Positions 32,788 through 41,448 of a DNA stretch of 64,000 bases are shown here, piece after piece. Made by a program: the position numbers and the translations under genes. Location: assembly GCA_934102335.1 (NCBI GenBank), contig CAKOSP010000004.1, positions 62,001 through 126,000 of the forward strand, in the 5' to 3' direction. The DNA is from an uncultured Bacilli bacterium. GTDB lineage: Bacteria; Bacillota_I; Bacilli_A; RF39; UBA660. The notes beneath the pieces were generated by a model. That model saw nothing but the letters and a program-made list of their open reading frames with translations. It was not told the DNA's origin and made no database searches. Within the stretch, counting starts at the first letter, position 1. The number at the start of each line of letters is the position of its first letter.

Positions 32788-33467
32788 TGGGACAAAAAGT
32801 TAATCCTATAGGATATAGACTTGGTGTTAATAAAGAATGGCAAAGTCGTTGGTATGCTGGTAAAGATTACTCAGATAAACTTATTTGCGATATTAAGATT
32901 AGAGAATTTGTTGCTAAAGAATTAAAAGACGCAGCAGTTGCATCTGTTATTATCGAAAGACGTAAAGGCCGTCCTGAAATTACTCTTTATACTGCTAAAC
33001 CTGGTGTTATCATCGGTCGTGGTGGTGAAGACATTGAAAAATTAAGAAAAAGAATTGGTAAATTAGTTGGCGAAGAAGTATATGTAAACATCGTTGAAGA
33101 AAAAAATCCAGATTTGAATGCTCAATTAGTTGCTAATAATATAGCTGCTCAAATTGAAGCTCGTGCACCATTTAGATCTGCACAAAAAAGAGCTATAAGA
33201 AATACTATGAAAGCTGGAGCTAAAGGTATTAAAACTGCTGTTTCTGGACGTTTAGGCGGTGCTGAAATGGCAAGAACTGAAGGATATACTGAAGGTACTG
33301 TTCCACTTCATACTATCAGAGCTGATGTAGATTATGCTACAAGTGAAGCAAATACTACTTATGGTAAGATAGGTGTTAAGGTATGGATTTACAAAAACGA
33401 AATTCTTCCTGCTAAAAAGAAAATAGTAAAGGAGGAGACTAAACATGTTGATGCCAAAAAGAACTAA
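32787..33467 (+). CDS. rpsC: Ribosomal protein S3
   Basis: 30S protein at the mRNA entry site. 226 residues. GQKVNPIGYRLGVNKEW start; type II KH domain with the GVIIGRGGEDIEKLR loop near residue 73; C-terminal GAEMARTEGYTEGTVPLHTIRADVDY domain. Overlaps rplP by 23 bases. Confidence 0.97.
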   Translation: MGQKVNPIGYRLGVNKEWQSRWYAGKDYSDKLICDIKIREFVAKELKDAAVASVIIERRKGRPEITLYTAKPGVIIGRGGEDIEKLRKRIGKLVGEEVYVNIVEEKNPDLNAQLVANNIAAQIEARAPFRSAQKRAIRNTMKAGAKGIKTAVSGRLGGAEMARTEGYTEGTVPLHTIRADVDYATSEANTTYGKIGVKVWIYKNEILPAKKKIVKEETKHVDAKKN

Positions 33468-33876
33468 ATATAGAAAGTCTCATAGAATTAGCTACGATGG
33501 TAAAGCTAAAGGTAATACAGAACTTCATTTAGGTGAATATGGATTAAAGGCTTTAGAAGGTGCTTGGATTTCTGCAAAAGAAATAGAGGCTGCTCGTATT
33601 GCTATGACTCGTTATATGAAACGTGGTGGAAAGGTATTTATTAATATTTTCCCTCATATGCCAAGAACAAAAAAACCTTTGGAAGTACGTCAAGGTAAAG
33701 GTAAAGGTGACGTTGCTGAATGGGTAGCAGTTGTTAAAACTGGAAAAATTATGTTTGAAATAAGTGGTGTAAGTGAAGATGTTGCTAGAGAAGCATTCCG
33801 TTTAGCTTCACATAAATTACCTATTAAAACAAAATTTGTTATAAAAGAAAAGGGTGGTGATTCTCTTGGAAATTAA
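33445..33876 (+). CDS. rplP: Ribosomal protein L16
   Basis: 50S protein near the A-site tRNA and 5S rRNA. 143 residues (144 in B. subtilis). MLMPKRTKYRKSHR start, EAARIAMTRYMKRGGKVFI near 52, KPLEVRQGKGKG near 72. The ATG at 33445 lies within the rpsC 3' end behind GGAGGAGA, which gives an unusual 23-base gene overlap. Residues 15-30 diverge from the family (SYDGKAKGNTELHLGEYG). Confidence 0.96.
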   Translation: MLMPKRTKYRKSHRISYDGKAKGNTELHLGEYGLKALEGAWISAKEIEAARIAMTRYMKRGGKVFINIFPHMPRTKKPLEVRQGKGKGDVAEWVAVVKTGKIMFEISGVSEDVAREAFRLASHKLPIKTKFVIKEKGGDSLGN

Positions 33877-34069
33877 GGAACTAAGAAAATTATCAAATGA
33901 AGAATTAAATAAAAAAATAATTTCTACTAAAGAAGAATTATTTACAAAAAGAATGCAACAAGCTAATGGTACTTTAGAAAAACCTGTTGAACTTAATAAA
34001 TTAAGAAAAGATGTTGCTAGAATGAAAACTATTTTAAAAGAAAGAGAAATTGCTGGAGGTAACGAATAA
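33866..34069 (+). CDS. rpmC: Ribosomal protein L29
   Basis: 50S protein at the tunnel exit, two-helix hairpin, 67 residues. The start is a TTG at 33866 with GGGTGGTGA upstream, giving MEIKELRKLSNEEL like family members. ELFTKRMQQANGTLEK and LRKDVARMKTILKERE are typical. Its start lies inside rplP. Confidence 0.93.
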   Translation: MEIKELRKLSNEELNKKIISTKEELFTKRMQQANGTLEKPVELNKLRKDVARMKTILKEREIAGGNE

Positions 34070-34326
34070 TGACTGATGTTAAACAAGAATTAGTTGGAAG
34101 AGTTATCAGTAATACTAATGATAAAACAATCACTGTATTAGTTGAAACTCATAAAAAACATGCCTTATATGGTAAACGTGTTAAATATTCAAAAAAATAT
34201 GCAGCACATGATGAAAAAAATCTAGCAAAAGTAGGAGATACAGTTAAAATTAGAATGACTAGACCATTATCTAAAACTAAAAGATATGAATTAGTTGAAG
34301 TTCTAAGAGAAGCTGTTATTCTTTAG
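34069..34326 (+). CDS. rpsQ: Ribosomal protein S17
   Basis: 30S primary rRNA-binding protein, 85 residues, OB fold. LVGRVISNTNDKTITVLVE near 8, HKKHALYGKRVKYSKKYAAHDE near 27 and GDTVKIRMTRPLSKTKRYELV near 60. The start overlaps the rpmC stop. Confidence 0.96.
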   Translation: MTDVKQELVGRVISNTNDKTITVLVETHKKHALYGKRVKYSKKYAAHDEKNLAKVGDTVKIRMTRPLSKTKRYELVEVLREAVIL

Positions 34327-34337
34327 GAGGTACTTTT

Positions 34338-34706
34338 ATGGTAATGCAAGAAAGTAGATTAAAAGTAGCTGATAATAGTGGAGCTCGTGAGCTTTTAGTA
34401 ATTAGAGTTATGGGTGGATCTAAAGTTAAATCTGCCAATATTGGAGACATTGTTGTAGGAACAGTAAAAAAAGCTATTCCTAACAGTTCAATTCCTGCAG
34501 GTAAAGTTGTAAAAGCAGTTATAGTAAGAAGCGTTCAAGGTGTTAGACGTAAGGATGGTTCTTATATTAAATTCGGTGACAATGCCTGTGTACTAATTAA
34601 GGATGATAAATCTCCAATCGGAACTCGTGTACTAGGACCTGTTGCAAGAGAGTTAAGAGATAAAGAATTTACTAAAATCGTATCTTTAGCTCCTGAGGTT
34701 TTATAG
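34338..34706 (+). CDS. rplN: Ribosomal protein L14
   Basis: 50S protein at the subunit interface, 122 residues, canonical length. QESRLKVADNSGARELLVIRVMGGS start, the KAVIVRSVQG segment near 62 and GTRVLGPVARELRDKEFTKIVSLAPEV end. TAGGAGGT precedes the ATG. Confidence 0.97.
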   Translation: MVMQESRLKVADNSGARELLVIRVMGGSKVKSANIGDIVVGTVKKAIPNSSIPAGKVVKAVIVRSVQGVRRKDGSYIKFGDNACVLIKDDKSPIGTRVLGPVARELRDKEFTKIVSLAPEVL

Positions 34707-34714
34707 GAGGAATT

Positions 34715-35032
34715 ATGAAGGTAAAAGTTGGAGACAATGTAAAAATTATTGCTGGAAAAGATAAAGGAAAAGAAGGCAAAGTAATTAAGACATTTAAAAA
34801 TGATCAAAAAGTAGTTGTTGAAGGTTTAAATATGATTAAAAAACATTCAAAACCTACAAATACAAATGATAAAGGCGGAATCTTCGATATTGAAGCTCCT
34901 ATACATGTATCAAATGTAAAAGTTATTAAAGAAGAAAAGAAAGCTAAAAAAGTTGTAAAGGCTGAAGTTGAAACTAAAAAAGCTCCTGCTAAAAAAACAA
35001 CAAAAAAAGCTACAAAAAAGGATGGTGAATAG
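34715..35032 (+). CDS. rplX: Ribosomal protein L24
   Basis: 50S assembly initiator, 105 residues. KOW motif VKIIAGKDKGKEGKVIK near 8; GLNMIKKHSKPTN near 38. The C-terminal 20 residues are a lysine/alanine-rich tail (KAPAKKTTKKATKKDGE) resembling a disordered histone-like tail, an addition over the usual end. Confidence 0.96.
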   Translation: MKVKVGDNVKIIAGKDKGKEGKVIKTFKNDQKVVVEGLNMIKKHSKPTNTNDKGGIFDIEAPIHVSNVKVIKEEKKAKKVVKAEVETKKAPAKKTTKKATKKDGE

Positions 35033-35034
35033 TC

Positions 35035-35574
35035 ATGAGTAATTATAAGAAGTTGTATAATGAAAAAATAGTTCCTGAATTAAAAAAGGAATTTAATTAT
35101 TCAACAGTTATGGCTGTTCCTAAATTAGAAAAAATTGTTATTAACATGGGTGTTGGTGATGGATCAAAAGATGAAAAATTACTTACTGCAGCACTACATG
35201 ATTTAGAATTAATAGCTGGTCAAAAACCTGTTATTACTAAAGCACATAAGTCAATTGCTGGTTTCAAAATTCGTGAAGGACAAAGCATTGGTGTTAAGGT
35301 AACACTTCGTGGAGAAAACATGTATAATTTCATGGAAAAATTAATTCGTATTAGTTTACCAAGAGTTAGAGATTTCCGTGGTGTTTCTGATCGTTCTTTT
35401 GATGGACATGGAAATTATACTATAGGTATTAAAGAACAATTAATATTCCCAGAAATTGAATATGATGAAGTTGTTAAAGTTCGTGGTATGGATATTATAT
35501 TTGTTACTACTGCGCATACAAATGAAGAAGCAAAAAGCTTATTAAAAGCATTTGGTATGCCTTTCAAGAATTAA
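35035..35574 (+). CDS. rplE: Ribosomal protein L5
   Basis: 50S protein binding 5S rRNA and P-site tRNA, 179 residues. VPKLEKIVINMGVGDGSKD near 28, KPVITKAHKSIAGFKIREG near 64 and RDFRGVSDRSFDGHGNYT near 117 are typical. ATG two bases after the rplX stop. Confidence 0.97.
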   Translation: MSNYKKLYNEKIVPELKKEFNYSTVMAVPKLEKIVINMGVGDGSKDEKLLTAALHDLELIAGQKPVITKAHKSIAGFKIREGQSIGVKVTLRGENMYNFMEKLIRISLPRVRDFRGVSDRSFDGHGNYTIGIKEQLIFPEIEYDEVVKVRGMDIIFVTTAHTNEEAKSLLKAFGMPFKN

Positions 35575-35583
35575 GGAGGACTT

Positions 35584-35769
35584 ATGGCAAAGAAAAGTTT
35601 AGTTGTTAAAAATCAAAGAACGCCTAAGTTTAGTACTAGAGCTTATACACGTTGTAATAGATGTGGAAGACCTCATGGTGTATTAAGAAAATATGGAATT
35701 TGTCGTATTTGTTTTAGAGAATTAGCAAATAATGGTCAACTTCCAGGCGTAAAGAAATCAAGTTGGTAA
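35584..35769 (+). CDS. rpsZ: Ribosomal protein S14, zinc-binding type
   Basis: 30S protein, 61 residues, the short zinc form. Two CxxC pairs (CNRCGRPHG near 24 and CRICFREL near 40) bind zinc. AAGGAGG precedes the ATG. Confidence 0.97.
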   Translation: MAKKSLVVKNQRTPKFSTRAYTRCNRCGRPHGVLRKYGICRICFRELANNGQLPGVKKSSW

Positions 35770-35781
35770 GGAGGATAGTTT

Positions 35782-36180
35782 ATGTTTGTTCAAGATAAAA
35801 TTGCGGATATGTTAACAAGAATTAGAAATGCTAATCAAATGAAGTATAAAACTGTTGAAGTTGTTGGTACTAAGATGACTAAAGGCATTGCTGAAATTCT
35901 TAAAAATGAAGGTTATATTGAAGATTATACATATGAAAGTAATACTAATGGCGATAAAATGACTATCACTTTAAAATATGGTGCTAAGAAAGAAAGAGTT
36001 ATTGTTGGTCTTAAACGTATAAGTAAAAGTGGTTTAAGAGTATATGCAACAGCTGATGAACTTCCTAGAGTATTAAACGGACTTGGTATTGCGATTATAT
36101 CTACTTCAGAAGGTCTTATGACTGATAAAGAAGCTAGAGCTAAAAAGTTAGGAGGCGAAGTGCTTGCCTATATTTGGTAA
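35782..36180 (+). CDS. rpsH: Ribosomal protein S8
   Basis: 30S central-domain rRNA-binding protein, 132 residues. DKIADMLTRIRNANQMK start, KRISKSGLRVYA near 75 and the C-terminal ISTSEGLMTDKEARAKKLGGEVLAYIW. In E. coli S8 represses the spc operon; no target site was identified here. Confidence 0.97.
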   Translation: MFVQDKIADMLTRIRNANQMKYKTVEVVGTKMTKGIAEILKNEGYIEDYTYESNTNGDKMTITLKYGAKKERVIVGLKRISKSGLRVYATADELPRVLNGLGIAIISTSEGLMTDKEARAKKLGGEVLAYIW

Positions 36181-36189
36181 GATGTTATT

Positions 36190-36729
36190 ATGAGTAGAAT
36201 TGGAAATAGAGTATTAACATTACCTGAAGGTGTAAGTGCTGAAGTCTCAGGTAATACAATTACAGTTAAAAGTGCTAAAGGTGAATTATCACTAGAATTT
36301 AGTAAATTAATTGATGTAAAAATTAATGGTAATGAAATTACAACTACACAAATAAAAGAATCTAAAGAAGCAAATATTATGCAAGGAACAACAAATTCTT
36401 TAATTAATAATATGATCATTGGATTAGAAGATGGTTATGTTAAAAATTTAGAAGCTGTTGGTGTTGGATATCGTTTCAATGTTCAAGGTAGTAAAATTAC
36501 TATTAATGCTGGATATTCAAATCCAGTTGTAGTTGAAATACCTGAAGGATTATCTGTTGAACTTCTAAATAATACAGAAATATCTATTAAAGGTATTGAT
36601 AAACAAAAAGTATCTGAATTTGCGGCTAATGTTCGTAAAGTAAGAGAACCAGAACCATATAAAGGTAAAGGTATTCGTTACAAAGGTGAACATATTCGTC
36701 GTAAAGAAGGTAAGAAAGCTGCTAAGTAA
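36190..36729 (+). CDS. rplF: Ribosomal protein L6
   Basis: 50S protein of two related domains, 179 residues. SRIGNRVLTLPEGVSAEVSG start and the C-terminal VRKVREPEPYKGKGIRYKGEHIRRKEGK signature. No strong ribosome site is seen before the ATG (GATGTTATT), which lies 9 bases after rpsH. Confidence 0.97.
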   Translation: MSRIGNRVLTLPEGVSAEVSGNTITVKSAKGELSLEFSKLIDVKINGNEITTTQIKESKEANIMQGTTNSLINNMIIGLEDGYVKNLEAVGVGYRFNVQGSKITINAGYSNPVVVEIPEGLSVELLNNTEISIKGIDKQKVSEFAANVRKVREPEPYKGKGIRYKGEHIRRKEGKKAAK

Positions 36730-36740
36730 GGAGGTAAATT

Positions 36741-37097
36741 ATGATTAAGAAAGAACCAAATAATGTGTCTCGTTTAAGAAGACATAAAAGAGTTAGAAAA
36801 GTAATCAGTGGAACTCAAGAATGTCCTAGATTAGATGTATTTAGATCTAATAAAGAAATATATGTTCAAGTTATTGATGATGTAAATAAAGTTACCCTTG
36901 CTTCATCTTCTAGTAAAGCTTTAAAGCTTGCTAACGGTGGTGATATTAAAGCTGCTCAAGAAGTAGGTAAAGATATTGCTGCTAAATGTAAAAAAGCTAA
37001 AATTAATAAAGTAGTATTCGACCGTGGTGGATATCAATATCATGGTAGAGTTGCAGCGCTTGCTGAAGCAGCAAGAGAAGCTGGATTAGAATTTTAG
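36741..37097 (+). CDS. rplR: Ribosomal protein L18
   Basis: 50S protein binding 5S rRNA, 118 residues. RLRRHKRVRKVISGTQECPRLDVFRSNKEIYVQVID is split over residues 11-47, with VVFDRGGYQYHGRVAALAEAAREAGLEF at the C-terminus. AAGGAGG precedes the ATG. Confidence 0.97.
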   Translation: MIKKEPNNVSRLRRHKRVRKVISGTQECPRLDVFRSNKEIYVQVIDDVNKVTLASSSSKALKLANGGDIKAAQEVGKDIAAKCKKAKINKVVFDRGGYQYHGRVAALAEAAREAGLEF

Positions 37098-37106
37098 GGA
37101 GGACTT

Positions 37107-37610
37107 ATGAGAAATCAAAAAACTGAACAAAAGAAAAATTTATTAGAAGAAAAAGTTATCTCTATTGGCAGAGTAACAAAAGTTACTAAAGGTGGTAGAC
37201 ATTTTCGTTTTTCTGCAACAGTAGCAGTTGGTAATAGAAAAGGCTTAGTTGGTATTGGTTCAGGAAAAGCTAATGAAGTTCCAGAAGCAATTAAAAAAGC
37301 AATTCAAGCTGCTAATAAAAATGTTGTAAAAATTTCTTTAATAGATAATCGTACTATTCCACATGAAGTTACAGCTAAAGTAGGTAGAGCTGAAGTTCTT
37401 TTAAAACCTGCTAAAGAAGGTCGTGGAATTATTGCTGGTGGAGCTGCAAGAGCAGTATTAGAACTTGCTGGTGTTAAAGATATTATTGCTAAATCATTAG
37501 GATCTAATACTCAAATTAATGTTGCAAAAGCTACACTTGAAGCATTAGAAATGGAAAGAACTCCTGAACATATTGCTGAACTTCGTGGAAAGAAAGTTGA
37601 GGAGTTATAA
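37107..37610 (+). CDS. rpsE: Ribosomal protein S5
   Basis: 30S protein important for decoding accuracy, 167 residues. RVTKVTKGGRHFRFSATVAVGN near 22, GIGSGKANEVPEAIKKA near 48 and GVKDIIAKSLGSNTQINVAKATLEAL near 120. In most Bacilli rpmD (L30) follows; here rplO starts two bases after the stop. Confidence 0.97.
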   Translation: MRNQKTEQKKNLLEEKVISIGRVTKVTKGGRHFRFSATVAVGNRKGLVGIGSGKANEVPEAIKKAIQAANKNVVKISLIDNRTIPHEVTAKVGRAEVLLKPAKEGRGIIAGGAARAVLELAGVKDIIAKSLGSNTQINVAKATLEALEMERTPEHIAELRGKKVEEL

Positions 37611-37611
37611 T

Positions 37612-38055
37612 ATGAAATTAGAAAATTTACCAAAAACTAAAGAATTAAAAGCAACAAAAAGAGTTGGACGTGGTGTTGGATCTGGAATGGGTAAAACATC
37701 AACTCGTGGCGAAAAAGGACAAAAATCTAGAAGTGGTGTTAGTATTAAACCTTGGTTCCAAGGTGGACAAACTCCATTATACCGTAGATTACCTAAAAGA
37801 GGATTTAATAATAAACAATTTGAAACTAAGTATGCTTGTATAAATTTAAGCGATTTAGACAGATACTTTAAAGATGGAGAAGAAGTAACTCCAGAAGTTT
37901 TAAAAGAAAGAGGAATAATCAAAAAGGGATTAAGCGGTATAAAAGTATTAGGTAATGGTACTCTTGAAAAGAAATTAGTTGTTAAAGCTAATAGATTCTC
38001 TTCATCTGCTGTTACAAAAATAGAAAATGCCGGTGGAAAAACAGAGGTGATTTAG
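37612..38055 (+). CDS. rplO: Ribosomal protein L15
   Basis: 50S late-assembly protein, 147 residues. KRVGRGVGSGMGKTSTRGEKGQKSRSG near 18-44 and GGQTPLYRRLPKRGF near 52. The ATG at 37612 is chosen over an upstream in-frame start inside rpsE, since MKLENLPKTKELKATKRVGRG matches the family and GAGGAG precedes it. It abuts rpsE, so rpmD is absent. Confidence 0.97.
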   Translation: MKLENLPKTKELKATKRVGRGVGSGMGKTSTRGEKGQKSRSGVSIKPWFQGGQTPLYRRLPKRGFNNKQFETKYACINLSDLDRYFKDGEEVTPEVLKERGIIKKGLSGIKVLGNGTLEKKLVVKANRFSSSAVTKIENAGGKTEVI

Positions 38056-39312
38056 ATGTTTCGTGGGTTTTCCCAACTTTTTAGTAAATCAAATAAAGAT
38101 TTACGCAAAAGAATCTATATTACCCTTGCTTGTTTGGGAATATTTTGTTTAGGTACAACAATAACAATCCCATGGGCTTCTGTAGTATATGATGATTTAG
38201 GTTTTTTAGAAATATTTAACTTAATGAGTGGTGGAGGATTAAAAAGTTTCTCAATATTTGGACTTGGAGTTTCTCCTTATATTACAGCGTCAATAATTAC
38301 ACAATTATTGCAAATGGATATTATTCCTTATTTTAAGGATTTAAAAGATCAAGGTTATGTTGGTAGACAGAAAATTAATAAGATAACTAGATATTTAGGA
38401 ATTATTATTGGTTTTGTTCAAGCGTATGCATTAACTGTGTTTTATATGCAAGGTGCCGATGTAATGACTATGCTTAAAACAGCATTAGTTATGACTGCTG
38501 GTACTGCATTTTGCTTATGGATGGGTGACCAAATAAGTAGTAAAGGAATAGGTAATGGACAATCAATGTTAATTATGGCTGGTATTATTCAGAGTATGCC
38601 AGGTATATTTGCATCAGCTTATTCATCATTTTTATCATTTGGAGAAGCATTGGGTATAATATTATTTATTATATTTGTACTAGTTTATATTTTAATAGTA
38701 TTAGGCATTGTATGGATTCAACTTGCAGAAAGAAGAATTCCTATTCAATACGCTAATAGAACTACTAGTGCATATGGTGGACAGCAAAGTTTCTTACCTA
38801 TTAAAATTAACTCTGCTGGTGTTGTACCAGTAATATTTGCATCTATTTTAACAACAATACCTGCTACGATTGTTGCTTTAACAAAAAATCAAGCAGCTAT
38901 TGATTTTGTTAATAATTATATTGTGTATACTTCATGGACTGGATTTATCTTATATTTAGTATTGATATTATTCTTTGGATATTTCTATACTTATATGATA
39001 ATGAATCCTGAAGAAATGAGTAAAAATTTAAATGAAAGAGGTGGATACATTCCTGGTGTTAGACCTGGTGAAGATACCTCAAATTATATTGGTGATTCAA
39101 TTGGAAAACTTACTTTTGTTGGCAGCTTGTTCTTGATGATTTTGGCAGCTATTCCAGTGTTAGTTTCAAAAATAGCTAGTTTATCCGGTGCTGTAACTAT
39201 TGGTGGAACAGGAATGTTAATTGTAGTTGGTGTTGCAATTGAAACATACCAACAATTAGAGAGTAGCTTAATAAGTAGAAGTTATTCTGAAAAAAGAAAG
39301 AGGCTTAGATGA
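38056..39312 (+). CDS. secY: Protein translocase subunit SecY
   Basis: Channel subunit of the Sec translocon, 418 residues, ten predicted membrane segments. The plug-region/TM2 start GLGVSPYITASIITQLLQMD (near 73), AERRIPIQYANRT (near 224) and RPGEDTSNYIGDSIGKLTFVGS in the later cytosolic loop (near 335) are conserved. The ATG directly follows the rplO stop with GAGGTGAT upstream, and the stop overlaps adk (ATGA). Confidence 0.97.
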   Translation: MFRGFSQLFSKSNKDLRKRIYITLACLGIFCLGTTITIPWASVVYDDLGFLEIFNLMSGGGLKSFSIFGLGVSPYITASIITQLLQMDIIPYFKDLKDQGYVGRQKINKITRYLGIIIGFVQAYALTVFYMQGADVMTMLKTALVMTAGTAFCLWMGDQISSKGIGNGQSMLIMAGIIQSMPGIFASAYSSFLSFGEALGIILFIIFVLVYILIVLGIVWIQLAERRIPIQYANRTTSAYGGQQSFLPIKINSAGVVPVIFASILTTIPATIVALTKNQAAIDFVNNYIVYTSWTGFILYLVLILFFGYFYTYMIMNPEEMSKNLNERGGYIPGVRPGEDTSNYIGDSIGKLTFVGSLFLMILAAIPVLVSKIASLSGAVTIGGTGMLIVVGVAIETYQQLESSLISRSYSEKRKRLR

Positions 39313-39959
39313 AAAATATAATATTTATTGCACCTCCTGCTGCTGGCAAAGGAACTCAAAGTTCTTATTTAGTTGAAAAATATGGCTATGTACATGTTTC
39401 AACTGGTGATATGTTAAGGGAAGCAATAGCTTCTGGTAGTGAACTTGGAAATTGTGTAAAAAATATTATTGATCAAGGATTACTTGTTAGTGATGACATA
39501 ATGATTGATCTTATTAAAGATAAGTTAACAAGTATTAAGGGAAAGCCATTTATTTTAGATGGTTTTCCTAGAACTCTTAATCAAGCAAAAGCTTTAAATG
39601 AAATGTTTTTAAATTTAAACATTGATAATTATGTTGCTATTTATTTGGAAATTACCAAAAAATTAGCTATGGAAAGATCGCTTGGAAGGGTTACTTGTGA
39701 AAAGTGTGGTACAGGTTTTAATAAATATAGTGTAGAAAAAATGCCTAAAAAAGAAGGTATTTGTGATAAATGTGGTGGTAATTTAATTAGTAGAACTGAT
39801 GATAATGAAGAATCATTTAATAAAAGATTCGACACATTTATTAAAAATAATGAATCAATTATTGAGTTTTATAAAGATTTAAATAGGTTGGAAATTATTA
39901 GTGCAAATTGTACTTCAATACCTACTTTTGAAGGAATAGTGAAAGTAATTAATGATTAG
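39309..39959 (+). CDS. adk: Adenylate kinase
   Basis: Interconverts ATP+AMP and 2 ADP. 216 residues. P-loop APPAAGKGTQ near 7 (usually GxPGAGKGT; the second glycine is alanine here), STGDMLREAI near 31, DGFPRTLNQA near 84. The LID domain has a four-cysteine zinc site (CEKCG near 130 and CDKCG near 150), the Gram-positive type. Overlaps secY by 4 and map by 8 bases. Confidence 0.96.
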   Translation: MKNIIFIAPPAAGKGTQSSYLVEKYGYVHVSTGDMLREAIASGSELGNCVKNIIDQGLLVSDDIMIDLIKDKLTSIKGKPFILDGFPRTLNQAKALNEMFLNLNIDNYVAIYLEITKKLAMERSLGRVTCEKCGTGFNKYSVEKMPKKEGICDKCGGNLISRTDDNEESFNKRFDTFIKNNESIIEFYKDLNRLEIISANCTSIPTFEGIVKVIND

Positions 39960-40695
39960 TATAAAAAGTGAACATGAAATCGAATTAATGAGACATGCTG
40001 GACATATAAACTATTTAACACATATGGAAGTAAAAAAGCATATTAAGGCTGGAGTTACTACTAAAGAGTTAGATAAAGTTGCTTATGACTTTATTACGAG
40101 TCATGATTGTACACCGTCCTTTTTAAATTATGAGGGATATCCCGCTAGTATATGTGTTTCAGTAAATGATGAAGTTGTTCATGGAATTCCTGGTAATAGG
40201 AAATTAAAAAATGGTGATGTTGTTTCAGTGGATATAGGTTCTTGTTATAAAGGATATCATTCTGATTCCGCAAATACTTATATTGTAGGAACTGCGTCAA
40301 AAGAAGTTCAAGATCTTGTTTCTAACACAGAAAAGTCTTTATATAAGGGTTTGAGTGTTATCAAAGAAGGAACAAGAATTAATGAAATTGGTCAAGCAAT
40401 AGAAAAATATGCTCATGAAAATGGGCTATCTGTTGTAGAAGAACTTGTTGGTCATGGTGTTGGTACTGACGTTCATGAAGATCCGGATGTACCAAATTAT
40501 AATACAGACTTAACAAAAAGGTTAAAATGTGGTATGGTAATAGCTGTTGAACCGATGTTAAATTTAGGCAAACGATATATTTATCAAATGCCTGATGGAT
40601 GGACTATTAGAACTGATGATGGACTTCCATCTGCACACTTTGAGCATACCGTACTAGTCACTAAAGATGGCTATGAGATCTTGACGGGAGAGTGA
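39952..40695 (+). CDS. map: Methionine aminopeptidase, type I
   Basis: Removes N-terminal methionine. 247 residues. Metal ligands visible: D and D in VDIGSCYKGYHSDSA (near 93 and 104), H in GHGVGTDVHEDPDVPN (near 167), E in AVEPMLN (near 200) and E in FEHTVLV (near 231). The secY-adk-map-infA order is the usual Bacilli arrangement. Confidence 0.97.
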   Translation: MISIKSEHEIELMRHAGHINYLTHMEVKKHIKAGVTTKELDKVAYDFITSHDCTPSFLNYEGYPASICVSVNDEVVHGIPGNRKLKNGDVVSVDIGSCYKGYHSDSANTYIVGTASKEVQDLVSNTEKSLYKGLSVIKEGTRINEIGQAIEKYAHENGLSVVEELVGHGVGTDVHEDPDVPNYNTDLTKRLKCGMVIAVEPMLNLGKRYIYQMPDGWTIRTDDGLPSAHFEHTVLVTKDGYEILTGE

Positions 40696-40699
40696 TATA

Positions 40700-40924
40700 A
40701 TGGCAAAGAATAATGGTGACAAAATTGAAGTAGAGGGAAAGGTTGTTGAGGTTTTAAAAGGCAGTGATTATATTGTCGAATTACCTAATGGCCACACTGT
40801 AAAAGCCTACGTTTCTGGTAAAATGCGTATTCACATGATACGTATCTTACCGGGTGATACCGTTACAGTGAAATTATCCCCTTATGATTTAACACGTGGG
40901 ATTATTGTATGGAATAAAAGATAG
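40700..40924 (+). CDS. infA: Translation initiation factor IF-1
   Basis: OB-fold factor binding the 30S A site. 74 residues. KIEVEGKVVEVLKGSDYIVELPNGH near 8, GKMRIHMIRILPGDTVTVKLSPYDLTRGIIVW; the normal KMRKHRIRI reads KMRIHMIRI. Start four bases after map. Confidence 0.96.
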   Translation: MAKNNGDKIEVEGKVVEVLKGSDYIVELPNGHTVKAYVSGKMRIHMIRILPGDTVTVKLSPYDLTRGIIVWNKR

Positions 40925-40935
40925 GAGAGTTTATT

Positions 40936-41049
40936 ATGAAAGTTAGACCATCAGTTAAGAAAATTTGTAAAAAATGTAAAATTATTAGAAGAAATGGTAG
41001 AGTTATGGTAATTTGTGAAAATCCAAAACACAAACAAAGACAAGGTTAA
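40936..41049 (+). CDS. rpmJ: Ribosomal protein L36
   Basis: Smallest ribosomal protein, 37 residues: MKVRPSVKKICKKCKIIRRN with a C-x2-C pair, then a third Cys (VMVICENPKHKQRQG) and the histidine, forming the zinc ribbon. AGGAGAG lies before the ATG. Standard position between infA and rpsM. Confidence 0.97.
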   Translation: MKVRPSVKKICKKCKIIRRNGRVMVICENPKHKQRQG

Positions 41050-41060
41050 GGAGGTAAATT

Positions 41061-41435
41061 ATGGCAAGAATTAAGAATATTGAATTACCAAATCAAAAAC
41101 ATATTTGTATTGGACTTACTGCTATATATGGTATTGGTAGAAGTTTAGCAAAAACAATTTGTATTAATGCAAATGTTGATCCAACTAAAAAAGTTAAAGA
41201 TTTAAGCGAAACTGAAATTGCAGCTCTTCGTAAAGAAATTGATAACCATGTAGTTGAAGGTGATCTTCGTAGAGAAGTTCAAATGAGTATTAAAAACAAA
41301 ATGGAAATTAATAGCTACCAAGGTATTAGACATAAAAAAGGACTTCCAGTTAGAGGTCAAAGAACTAGTAGAAATGCTCATACTCGTAAGGGTAGAGGTA
41401 AAGTAGTAGCTAATAAGAAAAAGGTTTCAAAATAG
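41061..41435 (+). CDS. rpsM: Ribosomal protein S13
   Basis: 30S head protein contacting tRNA, 124 residues. ARIKNIELPNQKHICIGLTAIYGIG start, GIRHKKGLPVRGQRTSRNAHTRKG near 88-112. AAGGAGGT precedes the ATG. Confidence 0.97.
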   Translation: MARIKNIELPNQKHICIGLTAIYGIGRSLAKTICINANVDPTKKVKDLSETEIAALRKEIDNHVVEGDLRREVQMSIKNKMEINSYQGIRHKKGLPVRGQRTSRNAHTRKGRGKVVANKKKVSK

Positions 41436-41448
41436 GAGGTAAATAGTT

